Assembly (NCBI GenBank): GCA_900551535.1
Contig: URWJ01000097.1
Coordinates: forward strand, 1 to 5,859
DNA: 5,859 nt
DNA from: an uncultured Granulicatella sp.
GTDB taxonomy: Bacteria > Bacillota > Bacilli > Lactobacillales > Aerococcaceae
Direction: 5' to 3'
A program made the position numbers and the translations under genes. How positions within the stretch are numbered: the first letter of the stretch is position 1; each line of letters starts with the position of its first letter. Below the pieces are notes generated by a model. That model saw nothing but the letters and a program-made list of their open reading frames with translations. It was not told the origin of the DNA and did no database searches. Positions 1 to 5,532 of this stretch are shown here, piece after piece.

Positions 1-1
1 T

Positions 2-550
2 CTTGAACGTAGCTTAGCCTTTAAAGATTTTGACAATGATGATTCGGCTATCAAGCTGATCTATCCTGAGGCATGGAAAGATTTAAAACCAACGTTGAAC
101 ATTACAGGTACATCTGTTGAATTCGACTATACTGTATCTCTAGCAGATGGTTTTGGAATGTTCTATGACTACTTAAAACAAAAAGACGGATCTAAAGTAA
201 CGCAAACAAAAGATGAATATATTAAAAATCAATTTACTAAATTATCAACCACTCTACAATCTGGTGCTAAAGACTTCCCAAATACAACTTATGAATTTGA
301 TAAAGAAAATAACACGATTCATTCTGTATTGAAGAATGGTAAATTAGATACAGCAAACCAAACAATTGTCTTCCCAGAAGCAATCAATATTGTGCAGCTT
401 GCAATCATGTCTATTGGACCTGTCGAAAAAGAAACGACGTATAAATACTCGATTGATGGAGATATTTTAACGTTGACGATTGAGCAACGCGATGGCAAGA
501 ATAATTTAAATACGGTTATGTCTGCAAAATTCAAAAAAGTAGCGGAATAA
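2..550 (+). CDS. Lipoprotein-array protein, B subtype, 5' end cut by window
   Basis: The reading frame is open from base 2 to the TAA at 548-550 (182 codons visible). It has no start here, so the gene begins upstream of the window; the TTG at 95 is internal, not the start. The first visible residues (LERSLAFKDF) align with residues about 52-61 of the B protein starting at 1589 (LERSLGYEEF), so roughly 50 residues are missing: the signal peptide, lipobox, linker and G-x-W motif. Shared blocks follow in order: P-T-L-x-I-T-G, F-Y-D-Y, E-(Y/Q)-Y-I-K-N-Q, a TIVF strand, T-Y-K-Y-(S/T) with ILTL, and the terminal FKKVAE. It is very probably a surface lipoprotein of the same family. Function is unknown; a lipocalin-like barrel is inference. 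It is followed by its own terminator, so it closes an upstream operon. Confidence 0.85.
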   Translation, partial: LERSLAFKDFDNDDSAIKLIYPEAWKDLKPTLNITGTSVEFDYTVSLADGFGMFYDYLKQKDGSKVTQTKDEYIKNQFTKLSTTLQSGAKDFPNTTYEFDKENNTIHSVLKNGKLDTANQTIVFPEAINIVQLAIMSIGPVEKETTYKYSIDGDILTLTIEQRDGKNNLNTVMSAKFKKVAE

Positions 551-584
551 TCTCTTCGCTAGGAACATTTTCCCAGACAGCTCT

Positions 585-618
585 AAAAAAGAATGTAGTA
601 TTACTACATTCTTTTTTT
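585..618 (+). terminator. Rho-independent terminator after first B gene
   Basis: A 16-base arm (585-600) is complementary to 602-617; allowing a realistic loop at 599-603 leaves a 14-bp stem built on GAATGTAG/CTACATTC with an A-tract on the left and a seven-base T-tract at 612-618. The A and T tracts mean it could work on both strands. The same GAATGTAGT stem core recurs in the terminator at 2364-2397, so the terminator seems to have been copied together with the gene. Confidence 0.9.
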
Positions 619-630
619 ATGTCCTAATAG

Positions 631-720
631 TTCTCTTCTTAAATAGAGGCAGAACCGTAAAGTGTGTTTATCCGAATCTCCATCCAAGCTAGTCCAATAA
701 ATGAAGAGCTGATTGGCTCC
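631..720. repeat. Degenerate intergenic repeat, copy 1
   Basis: Positions 678-720 match 5687-5730 at about 34 of 44 aligned positions, in the same orientation. A weaker match extends leftwards to about 631 (TTCT, TTAAAT and a TTTAT/CTTAT block in the same order). The core has weak dyad symmetry (AGTCCAAT against ATTGGCTC). Mismatches between the copies show no three-base periodicity, so it does not look like a conserved coding segment. The reverse strand is open through this copy but runs on into the promoter and start of the 851 gene, so it is not called a gene. The family is not recognised. Confidence 0.55.
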
Positions 721-781
721 TTCTTCTCCTGTTGAATAATGGTGAGGTGACGGAAGAAAATGGTAATTTTTGTAAAAAATC

Positions 782-810
782 TTGTAAAATAAAAATATTA
801 GGAGTATAAT
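782..810 (+). promoter_or_regulatory. Promoter of the 851-1589 operon
   Basis: A TTGTAA -35 box (782-787) and a perfect TATAAT -10 box (805-810) are separated by 17 bases, the optimal spacing for the vegetative sigma factor. The start codon of the first gene lies 40 bases after the -10 box, giving a short leader with no obvious attenuator or riboswitch. Confidence 0.8.
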
Positions 811-836
811 ATAAGCATAATACAACAATCTGTTTG

Positions 837-844
837 AAGGAGGT
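837..844 (+). promoter_or_regulatory. Ribosome binding site fixing the start at 851
   Basis: AAGGAGGT is a full match to the Shine-Dalgarno consensus and lies six bases before the ATG at 851. It supports that start. Confidence 0.85.
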
Positions 845-850
845 CTAACA

Positions 851-1573
851 ATGATTAGACAAACTAAGAAACTGTTTCTTGGTCTCTTCTCTCTTGGCGC
901 AATTTTTGTGATTGCTGGATGTGGACAGAACCAAGCTTCAGACCAAAATGCCAATAACGCGCAACAAGCGCAAGCACAACAAAAACAAAAAGATCCAAAT
1001 AATATTGCTGGTGAATGGGAATCCGTATTTGAGCTCGAATCGATTCAAACAGCTTTTTCCCCATTTGATATGAACTCTTATACATTTAAAAAATTTATTG
1101 AAGCCTTTAAAGATTTCAAGATGAAATTCTCCGTTGATGGCACAAACGTTAAGCTAAGCTATCAATATGACTCGAAGAAATTTGCCAAAGCTTACTACGA
1201 TATTTCTAAGGATAAGAAAAAAATGACAGAAGACGCATTTGTTAGCCGTTATATTAACGGACAAACAGAGTTCGTGCAAAACTTCAAGAAATATAAAGCG
1301 TCAATGGATACATCAACTGGAACTTACAGCTATGAAGCTACAGGAACGGTTGACGAAAGTGCGAAGACTGTCACATTCGACGAAGGGCTCATCATTCTTG
1401 ACTCTTTCCCTCTAACGACAGCGGGTAAAGATCATAGATTCGATCCAGCAACTTACAACTATGAAGTAAAAGACGGCATCTTGACCATCTACGCCGATAT
1501 GAAGACGAAGGATAATCTTCCTGTTCATTTTGAACTGACTTTCAAACGCGTACCAAGTGCAGAAAAGAAATAG
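851..1573 (+). CDS. Array lipoprotein, A position, Gln/Asn-rich linker
   Basis: A 240-residue predicted lipoprotein. The signal peptide has a basic n-region (R3, K6, K7), a hydrophobic core, and a lipobox V-I-A-G-C with Cys24 as the lipidation site, so the mature protein should be anchored to the outer face of the membrane. Residues about 25-50 form a Gln/Asn/Ala-rich linker, unlike the Thr/Glu-rich linkers of its paralogues. G54-E-W56 starts the domain. Later family blocks are a strand around FSVDGTNVKLSY, a charged helix-like middle, G-T-V-D-E-S-A-K-T-V-T-F, and Y-N-Y-E-V-K-D-G-I-L-T-I. The C-terminus FKRVPSAEKK is longer than in the other members. It is the first gene of a two-gene operon; the next start is 15 bases after its TAG. 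It is the most divergent of the A proteins. No enzymatic motif is visible; function is unknown, with a lipocalin-like barrel as inference. Confidence 0.9.
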   Translation: MIRQTKKLFLGLFSLGAIFVIAGCGQNQASDQNANNAQQAQAQQKQKDPNNIAGEWESVFELESIQTAFSPFDMNSYTFKKFIEAFKDFKMKFSVDGTNVKLSYQYDSKKFAKAYYDISKDKKKMTEDAFVSRYINGQTEFVQNFKKYKASMDTSTGTYSYEATGTVDESAKTVTFDEGLIILDSFPLTTAGKDHRFDPATYNYEVKDGILTIYADMKTKDNLPVHFELTFKRVPSAEKK

Positions 1574-1580
1574 AAAGGAG
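1574..1580 (+). promoter_or_regulatory. Ribosome binding site abutting the A-gene stop codon
   Basis: AAAGGAG follows the TAG stop directly, with eight bases to the ATG at 1589. The same TAG-AAAGGAG join occurs at 3187-3196 and 4616-4625, so it is a conserved A-to-B junction that probably couples translation of the two genes. Confidence 0.8.
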
Positions 1581-1588
1581 ACGCGACC

Positions 1589-2299
1589 ATGTTTAAACAA
1601 TACTTAAAACCATTATTCATTGCTGGCTGCTCTCTTTTAATGCTTGCCGGCTGCGGAAACCAAACTGCTACTACAACAACTACAACAACTGCTCCTTCCA
1701 ATCCACTGGAAGGAAAATGGGAACAAATCGACTTCAGAAGTACTCTCGAACGTAGCTTAGGATATGAGGAGTTTTCGAGTCGACTTCCACGCCGACTCAT
1801 CTACTCTGATGCCTTCAAGGACGTGACGCCGACACTAACGATTACAGGGGATTCTGCCGTATACGATCTTACAGCAACGACCAATGTGGCTGTCGGCAAC
1901 TTCTATGACTACGCGAAGGCTCAAAAGTTAACAAGTGTCCAAGGAACCAAAGAACAATATATTAAAAATCAGTATGACGATTTGAAAAAAAACCTGGAAA
2001 CTTATAACAAACATAATCTCCCCCTCAGCTTTGAGTTCAATGATGAAAAATATGAAATCCATCAAACCTTAAAAGAAATCACCATTAACGAAAGTGCCGG
2101 TACGTTTGAATTCAAGAACGCACCAATGTTCATTGATTTAGTAACATTCTCGAGTGGGAAATTCGTATATCCAGTGACCTATAAATATACCCTTGAAGAC
2201 GGAATATTAACACTGTCACTCGAACAAAAACAAGACCTTGACAATGGGGATGCGGTTACTCTCTACTACACAATGCATTTCAAAAAAGTAGCGGAATAA
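1589..2299 (+). CDS. Array lipoprotein, B subtype, with poly-Thr linker
   Basis: A 236-residue predicted lipoprotein. Its signal peptide ends in the lipobox M-L-A-G-C (Cys22). An earlier IAGC at residues 11-14 lies too close to the N-terminus, inside the hydrophobic core, to be the likely processing site. The linker contains seven consecutive threonines (28-34). G42-K-W44 opens the domain. Then come LERSLGYEEF, PTLTITG, F-Y-D-Y, E-Q-Y-I-K-N-Q-Y, a TFEF strand, V-T-Y-K-Y-T-L-E-D-G-I-L-T-L, and the terminal FKKVAE. It is the closest relative of the truncated gene at the window start, and the similarity continues past both stop codons. It is the second gene of an A-B operon and is followed by a terminator. 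It is probably lipid-anchored outside the membrane. Function is unknown. Confidence 0.92.
   Translation: MFKQYLKPLFIAGCSLLMLAGCGNQTATTTTTTTAPSNPLEGKWEQIDFRSTLERSLGYEEFSSRLPRRLIYSDAFKDVTPTLTITGDSAVYDLTATTNVAVGNFYDYAKAQKLTSVQGTKEQYIKNQYDDLKKNLETYNKHNLPLSFEFNDEKYEIHQTLKEITINESAGTFEFKNAPMFIDLVTFSSGKFVYPVTYKYTLEDGILTLSLEQKQDLDNGDAVTLYYTMHFKKVAE
1670..1690 (+). repeat. In-frame ACN-triplet repeat encoding Thr7
   Basis: Seven threonine codons form a nine-base period (ACT ACA ACA twice, then ACT). It lies in the linker between lipidated Cys22 and the folded domain. A change of whole triplets here would alter linker length without breaking the frame. It is short, so it may simply reflect a Thr-rich spacer. 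Confidence 0.6.
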
Positions 2300-2363
2300 T
2301 CTATTCCTTAGGAACGAATTCACAGGTAACGCTGATTCAACTCTTAATAAAGTCGATTAGAGC

Positions 2364-2397
2364 AAAAAGGAATGTAGTTTATACTACATTCCTTTTT
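2364..2397 (+). terminator. Rho-independent terminator after second B gene
   Basis: A perfect 15-bp stem (2364-2378 with 2383-2397) has a four-base loop and ends in TTTTT. The core GAATGTAGT/ACTACATTC is the same as in the terminator at 585-618. It closes the 851-1589 operon 65 bases after the stop codon. Confidence 0.9.
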
Positions 2398-2445
2398 CTA
2401 TGCCTATTTTCACTTTATAAGATTACGAATAGCAATTTGAATTTT

Positions 2446-2476
2446 TTGTCACAAAACGTTATGATGTAAGTATAAT
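2446..2476 (+). promoter_or_regulatory. Promoter of the four-gene operon
   Basis: A perfect TATAAT -10 box lies at 2471-2476. The best -35 candidate is TTGTCA at 2446-2451, which gives a spacing of 19 bases, longer than ideal. The -10 is therefore firm and the -35 tentative. The AGTATAATA context matches the first operon's promoter at 803-811, in keeping with duplicated control regions. Confidence 0.65.
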
Positions 2477-2489
2477 ACGAACAACTTTT

Positions 2490-2496
2490 AGGAGGT
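2490..2496 (+). promoter_or_regulatory. Ribosome binding site fixing the start at 2503
   Basis: AGGAGGT lies six bases before the ATG at 2503, close to consensus sequence and spacing. Confidence 0.8.
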
Positions 2497-2502
2497 CCTT
2501 TT

Positions 2503-3189
2503 ATGAAACACTGGACTAAAAAATATTGGCTAGGTACGTTAACGGTTTTATGTGCTCTCCTATTTGCAGGATGCAGTACCGCAACAACAACCAGCCAAAT
2601 GACTACACAAGAAATAACTGTTGAAAAAGCTGAAACACTTGAAGGTACATGGGAATTAGTCGATGCCCCTTCTACCCTTCAAAAAAGCTTCCTAATGCGT
2701 GGCGCTAACGCAAAAGTCTACGGTCATGCCCTAGAAGACTTTGCTGACTTTAAACCACAATTAGTCATTAGTGGAGATGGTGCGGAATTTAAATACAACT
2801 TAGATTACACGGCCTTTCTCGACCACCTCTATGAAGTAGAAGGTAATGGAACGAAGAAAAAAGAGCAATACGTTAAAGACTTCATTAATAAGCTTCGAAA
2901 TAATGCCCTTCGTTTCAAAGTCACAAAAATGTCAGTGAATGCGTCGAAGCCAACATACGACTACACCTTAGCTGGTGGTAAAGTGGATGAAAGCAATCAA
3001 ACGATTACGTTCCAAGAGACCCCTAGTATCCTTACTATCTACTCTTTTGGGACAACAAATCTTGTATTAGACCCGATGGCGTACAAATATGAGTGGAATG
3101 GCGATACGCTTGTATTAACAGCTGAGGGGAAAACGGAAAAAGGAACAGAAACAATCATGAAGATGACCTTCAAGAGAGTCAATGAGTAG
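2503..3189 (+). CDS. Array lipoprotein, A subtype (first of the four-gene operon)
   Basis: A 228-residue predicted lipoprotein. The signal peptide has a basic start (K2, K6, K7), the A-subtype K-Y-W-L-G-T-L stretch, and the lipobox L-F-A-G-C with Cys24. A Thr/Glu-rich linker runs to about residue 45. The L-E-G-T-W motif (G48, W50) opens the domain. A-subtype signatures follow: STLQKSFLMRGA, D-F-K-P-Q-L-V-I-S-G-D with AEFKY, E-Q-Y-V-K-D-F, GGKVDESNQTITFQETP, Y-K-Y-E-W-N-G-D-T-L-V-L, and MKMTFKRVNE. It is strikingly similar throughout to the A protein at 3929, so the two arose by recent duplication within the operon. The next gene starts 14 bases after its TAG. It should be an extracytoplasmic lipid-anchored protein. 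Function is unknown. Confidence 0.92.
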   Translation: MKHWTKKYWLGTLTVLCALLFAGCSTATTTSQMTTQEITVEKAETLEGTWELVDAPSTLQKSFLMRGANAKVYGHALEDFADFKPQLVISGDGAEFKYNLDYTAFLDHLYEVEGNGTKKKEQYVKDFINKLRNNALRFKVTKMSVNASKPTYDYTLAGGKVDESNQTITFQETPSILTIYSFGTTNLVLDPMAYKYEWNGDTLVLTAEGKTEKGTETIMKMTFKRVNE

Positions 3190-3196
3190 AAAGGAG
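3190..3196 (+). promoter_or_regulatory. Ribosome binding site at A-to-B junction
   Basis: AAAGGAG directly follows the TAG of the upstream gene, seven bases before the ATG at 3204. The whole junction, down to TTCACATG, is nearly identical to that before 4633. Confidence 0.8.
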
Positions 3197-3203
3197 AATT
3201 CAC

Positions 3204-3905
3204 ATGTTTCGATTCAATCTTAAAAAATATTCTATTTGTGCCGCTTTCCTACTACTCTTTCTTTTAGCAGGTTGTGGGCAAAAGACGCAAGAGGCTTCAA
3301 CAGAAACTGTAGACATTACAACCACTGAGGAAACGACTCAAGCCCCTGTTTCTCTTGACGGTACTTGGAAAGCTTATAATATCCGAGAAACCATTGAAAG
3401 ATTGCTAGTCTATTCAAGTTTAAATGATGAAGGTAGTTTAAAAATGGTGAACTTCCTAACACCTCTTATTAGTCCTGAATTAATAATCAAAGGAAATGAT
3501 GTGCAATACCATATCGCTTACGACAATACTGACTACTTCAAACTCGACTACGAACTTAGCGGAAAGAATTTTTACAGTAGCTATGACGAGTTTATGAATC
3601 AGAGTGGCAAGCTCATCCAAAGCTTCTGGTCGAAGTTGCAGCATGGCTCTGGTGGCTATAATGAGGACATGTCCAAACTCGATTTAACCATTAAAGATGG
3701 AACGATTGACCCAACAACGAAGACGATTAGATTTCCACACTCGTTATTCATTACGCCAAGCTACATTTTGAATCCAAATCAAGCTGTGACCGAAACGACT
3801 TATGAATACACGATTGAAGGGAATATCTTAACGTTAAAAGTATCCGGGTTATATGAGCGTGACGGATACAATCGATCATACACGATTCAATTTAAGAAAC
3901 AATAA
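3204..3905 (+). CDS. Array lipoprotein, B subtype (second of four-gene operon)
   Basis: A 233-residue predicted lipoprotein. It has a basic n-region (R3, K7, K8), a long Leu/Phe-rich core, and the lipobox L-L-A-G-C with Cys24. A Thr/Glu-rich linker (residues 25-50) leads to L-D-G-T-W (G53, W55). The B signature Y-N-I-R-E-T-I-E-R-L-L-V-Y follows and is shared with the 4633 protein (Y-N-L-R-D-S-L-E). Then come S-P-E-L-I-I-K-G-N-D, a Tyr/Ser-rich middle with G-G-Y-N-E-D, DGTIDPTTKTIRF, T-Y-E-Y-T-I-E-G-N-I-L-T-L and IQFKKQ. It stops at FKKQ, lacking the V-x-E tail of the other members. That short tail sits exactly where the terminator and promoter seen at other B-to-A boundaries are missing. Function is unknown. 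Confidence 0.92.
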   Translation: MFRFNLKKYSICAAFLLLFLLAGCGQKTQEASTETVDITTTEETTQAPVSLDGTWKAYNIRETIERLLVYSSLNDEGSLKMVNFLTPLISPELIIKGNDVQYHIAYDNTDYFKLDYELSGKNFYSSYDEFMNQSGKLIQSFWSKLQHGSGGYNEDMSKLDLTIKDGTIDPTTKTIRFPHSLFITPSYILNPNQAVTETTYEYTIEGNILTLKVSGLYERDGYNRSYTIQFKKQ

Positions 3906-3907
3906 TC

Positions 3908-3928
3908 GTATGTTAGGAGGTAACATAC
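3908..3928 (+). promoter_or_regulatory. Hairpin presenting the ribosome binding site before 3929
   Basis: GTATGTTA (3908-3915) and TAACATAC (3921-3928) form a perfect 8-bp stem whose five-base loop is exactly GGAGG, the Shine-Dalgarno core. The right arm ends at the base before the ATG at 3929. The other five visible starts in the array do not have this arrangement. It could tune translation of the internal A gene, for example by presenting the site or by a temperature effect. The pairing is seen; any regulation is inference. Confidence 0.6.
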
Positions 3929-4618
3929 ATGAAAACTCATAAGAAGAAATTTTGGCTAGGGGCTCTGGCGACGTTGTGTACTTTTGCAATGGCTGGATGC
4001 AACGTCCCTTCGGCAAGTTCTCAATCCACTCAAGAAGCCACAACTGTTGCACAGAGCGAAACTCTTGATGGCACTTGGAAATTAACGGATGTGAAGACCA
4101 CTCTAAGAAAATCATTTGTCCTAAGAGGTGCTGACCCAACGCAGTACGCCTATGCGATTGATGATTTAGCTGACTGGAAACCGCAACTCGTCATTTCAGG
4201 AAATGAAGCTGAATTTAAATACAGCTATAACTTCACAAAATATTTCGAGAATCTATATGAACATATTTATAAAAATGCTTTCCCAGATAAATCCGAATTC
4301 AAGTCTGTTTTATATGAGGGTTATGAAAAAATACTTCCAGCTTTAAAAGTCACTCAAATCAAGATGGACAAAGAAACAAACCAATTCGATTTTTCTCTTC
4401 CTGAAGGTGCTGTGGATACAAGTAACAAAACGATTACTTTTAAAGAAACACCAATTCTCCTCATGACATTTTCATTAGGAATTACCATGCAACCCGCTCG
4501 TCCAATCACTTATCAATATGAATTAGATGGGGATACCCTCGTAGTCAGCGCTAGAGGCAATAACGAGCGAGGCGTTTTAGCAACCATGAAAATGACATTC
4601 AAGAAAGTAACAGAATAG
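3929..4618 (+). CDS. Array lipoprotein, A subtype (third of four-gene operon)
   Basis: A 229-residue predicted lipoprotein and close paralogue of the 2503 product. It has a lysine-rich start (K2, K5-K7), F-W-L-G-A-L in the signal core, and the lipobox A-M-A-G-C with Cys24. A Ser/Thr/Gln linker leads to L-D-G-T-W (G48, W50), then T-T-L-R-K-S-F-V-L-R-G-A, A-D-W-K-P-Q-L-V-I-S-G-N with AEFKYSY, an aromatic middle (FTKYFENLYEHIYKN), EGAVDTSNKTITFKETP, Y-Q-Y-E-L-D-G-D-T-L-V-V and MKMTFKKVTE. The linker block T-T-V-A-Q-S-E also occurs in the B protein at 4633, which hints at local exchange between subtypes. It lies 23 bases after the preceding stop, with no separate terminator or clear promoter between, so it should be co-transcribed. 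Function is unknown. Confidence 0.92.
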   Translation: MKTHKKKFWLGALATLCTFAMAGCNVPSASSQSTQEATTVAQSETLDGTWKLTDVKTTLRKSFVLRGADPTQYAYAIDDLADWKPQLVISGNEAEFKYSYNFTKYFENLYEHIYKNAFPDKSEFKSVLYEGYEKILPALKVTQIKMDKETNQFDFSLPEGAVDTSNKTITFKETPILLMTFSLGITMQPARPITYQYELDGDTLVVSARGNNERGVLATMKMTFKKVTE

Positions 4619-4625
4619 AAAGGAG
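4619..4625 (+). promoter_or_regulatory. Ribosome binding site at A-to-B junction
   Basis: AAAGGAG directly follows the TAG of the A gene, seven bases before the ATG at 4633. It is the third instance of the same junction in the window. Confidence 0.8.
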
Positions 4626-4632
4626 CCTTCAC

Positions 4633-5346
4633 ATGTATCAATCAATAACAAAAAAATTAACGCTGTGGATTGCTTTCCTTTCACTTCTACTTCTAGCAGG
4701 TTGTGCAGGAAAACAAGAAGAAACTACTGTAGCACAGTCTGAAGCGACAACCGAAACTGCTAAACAGGAAGTCTCTTTAGATGGAAAATGGAAGATTTAT
4801 AATCTGCGTGACAGTCTAGAAAGCATCCTAATATACACTAATCCCATTGATCAATTGGACGGATTGCTAATTATGCTAATCGGTGCTGAAAAAACAACGA
4901 TTGCTTCTGAAATTACGATTAATGGCAATACCGCTGAATATCACGGCGCCTATGATATGAATATTAGCTTTGAAGCATACTATGATACTGAGTTTAAAAA
5001 TCAAAATATTTCAAAAGAAGAAGGACTCAAACGATATCAGAGCTACGTTGAATTACTTTTCAAAAAATTCCCTGATGCAGTTGGTGGTCTTTCAGAGGAT
5101 AAGCAGACTCTCGATGGAACGATTAAAAACGGGAAAGTGGATACTCAAGCAAAAACCATTACATTCACTGCCCCAATTTTCTTTGCAGGTGACATACGAG
5201 CAACAACTTCTGTTCTCAGCGACAAACCTGTCACATATTCATATTCAATCGAAAATGATATTCTAACGTTAACACTCAGTGGAAATGACGAAATTTATAA
5301 TCTTCCAGAAACAATTGTCCTCCAGTTCCAAAAAGTTCAAGAATAA
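4633..5346 (+). CDS. Array lipoprotein, B subtype (last of four-gene operon)
   Basis: A 237-residue predicted lipoprotein. Its signal peptide (K7, K8, then a Leu-rich core) ends in L-L-A-G-C (Cys24). The linker is Glu/Thr-rich. L-D-G-K-W (G51, W53) opens the domain, followed by the B signature Y-N-L-R-D-S-L-E-S-I-L-I-Y, a hydrophobic stretch unique to this copy (LLIMLIGAE), E-I-T-I-N-G-N-T-A-E-Y-H, a Tyr/Lys-rich middle, G-G-L-S-E-D (matching G-G-Y-N-E-D in the 3204 protein), NGKVDTQAKTITF, V-T-Y-S-Y-S-I-E-N-D-I-L-T-L and LQFQKVQE. Its stop directly adjoins the terminator of the operon. It is the nearest paralogue of the 3204 product. Function is unknown; a membrane-anchored extracellular location is well supported. 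Confidence 0.92.
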   Translation: MYQSITKKLTLWIAFLSLLLLAGCAGKQEETTVAQSEATTETAKQEVSLDGKWKIYNLRDSLESILIYTNPIDQLDGLLIMLIGAEKTTIASEITINGNTAEYHGAYDMNISFEAYYDTEFKNQNISKEEGLKRYQSYVELLFKKFPDAVGGLSEDKQTLDGTIKNGKVDTQAKTITFTAPIFFAGDIRATTSVLSDKPVTYSYSIENDILTLTLSGNDEIYNLPETIVLQFQKVQE

Positions 5347-5382
5347 GAAAAAGGAATCAAGCAGTCGCTTGATTCCTTTTTC
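5347..5382 (+). terminator. Strong terminator ending the lipoprotein array
   Basis: A perfect 16-bp stem (5347-5362 with 5367-5382) has an AGTC loop and a TTTTT run near the end of its right arm. It begins at the base after the TAA. Its stem sequence differs from the GAATGTAGT terminators of the other two operons, so this operon end has a different origin. The A-tract on the left arm would let it work on the minus strand too. Confidence 0.9.
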
Positions 5383-5461
5383 ATTCATTACCTAAATACC
5401 AGATATTTATTAAAATATTATCGGACCTTTGGTTCGTTATAGTAATGATAACTGCTACATC

Positions 5462-5485
5462 GGGCTGAGCCTTAGGTCTCAGCCC
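5462..5485. other. Inner hairpin 1 of the branched palindrome
   Basis: GGGCTGAG (5462-5469) pairs perfectly with CTCAGCCC (5478-5485). Two further C-G pairs close a TTA loop, with one bulged T. It is G+C-rich against an A+T-rich background. Confidence 0.8.
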
Positions 5486-5498
5486 TAGCAAGCTTCAA

Positions 5499-5532
5499 AG
5501 AGCGGGTAAAAGTTAAAACTTTAACCCGCTCT
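5499..5532. other. Inner hairpin 2 of the branched palindrome
   Basis: AGAGCGGGT (5499-5507) pairs perfectly with ACCCGCTCT (5524-5532). After one A-A mismatch the stem continues AAAGTT with AACTTT, giving about 15 pairs in all. There is no T-tract after it, so it is not a standard terminator. Confidence 0.8.

Noticed and set aside
95..97. TTG as a start codon of the first gene
   Set aside because: The same frame is open upstream to the window edge and aligns there with the B paralogue, and there is no ribosome binding site before the TTG.
604..954. Minus-strand open frame of 116 codons
   Set aside because: It starts inside the 851 gene's signal-peptide region and runs across that gene's ribosome site and promoter and the first terminator. 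In the second repeat copy the matching frame carries a TAG. It has no ribosome binding site.
1525..1800. Minus-strand open frames over the lipoprotein genes (also 319-534, 864-1085, 1412-1600, 3876-4139)
   Set aside because: These are antisense shadows of well-supported genes. The 1525-1800 frame only reads the Thr-codon repeat in reverse as a poly-Val run.
4970..5266. Second + strand open frame of 98 codons inside the last B gene
   Set aside because: It lies wholly within the 4633 gene in another frame, has no Shine-Dalgarno and no family motif, whereas the 4633 frame matches its paralogues over this stretch.
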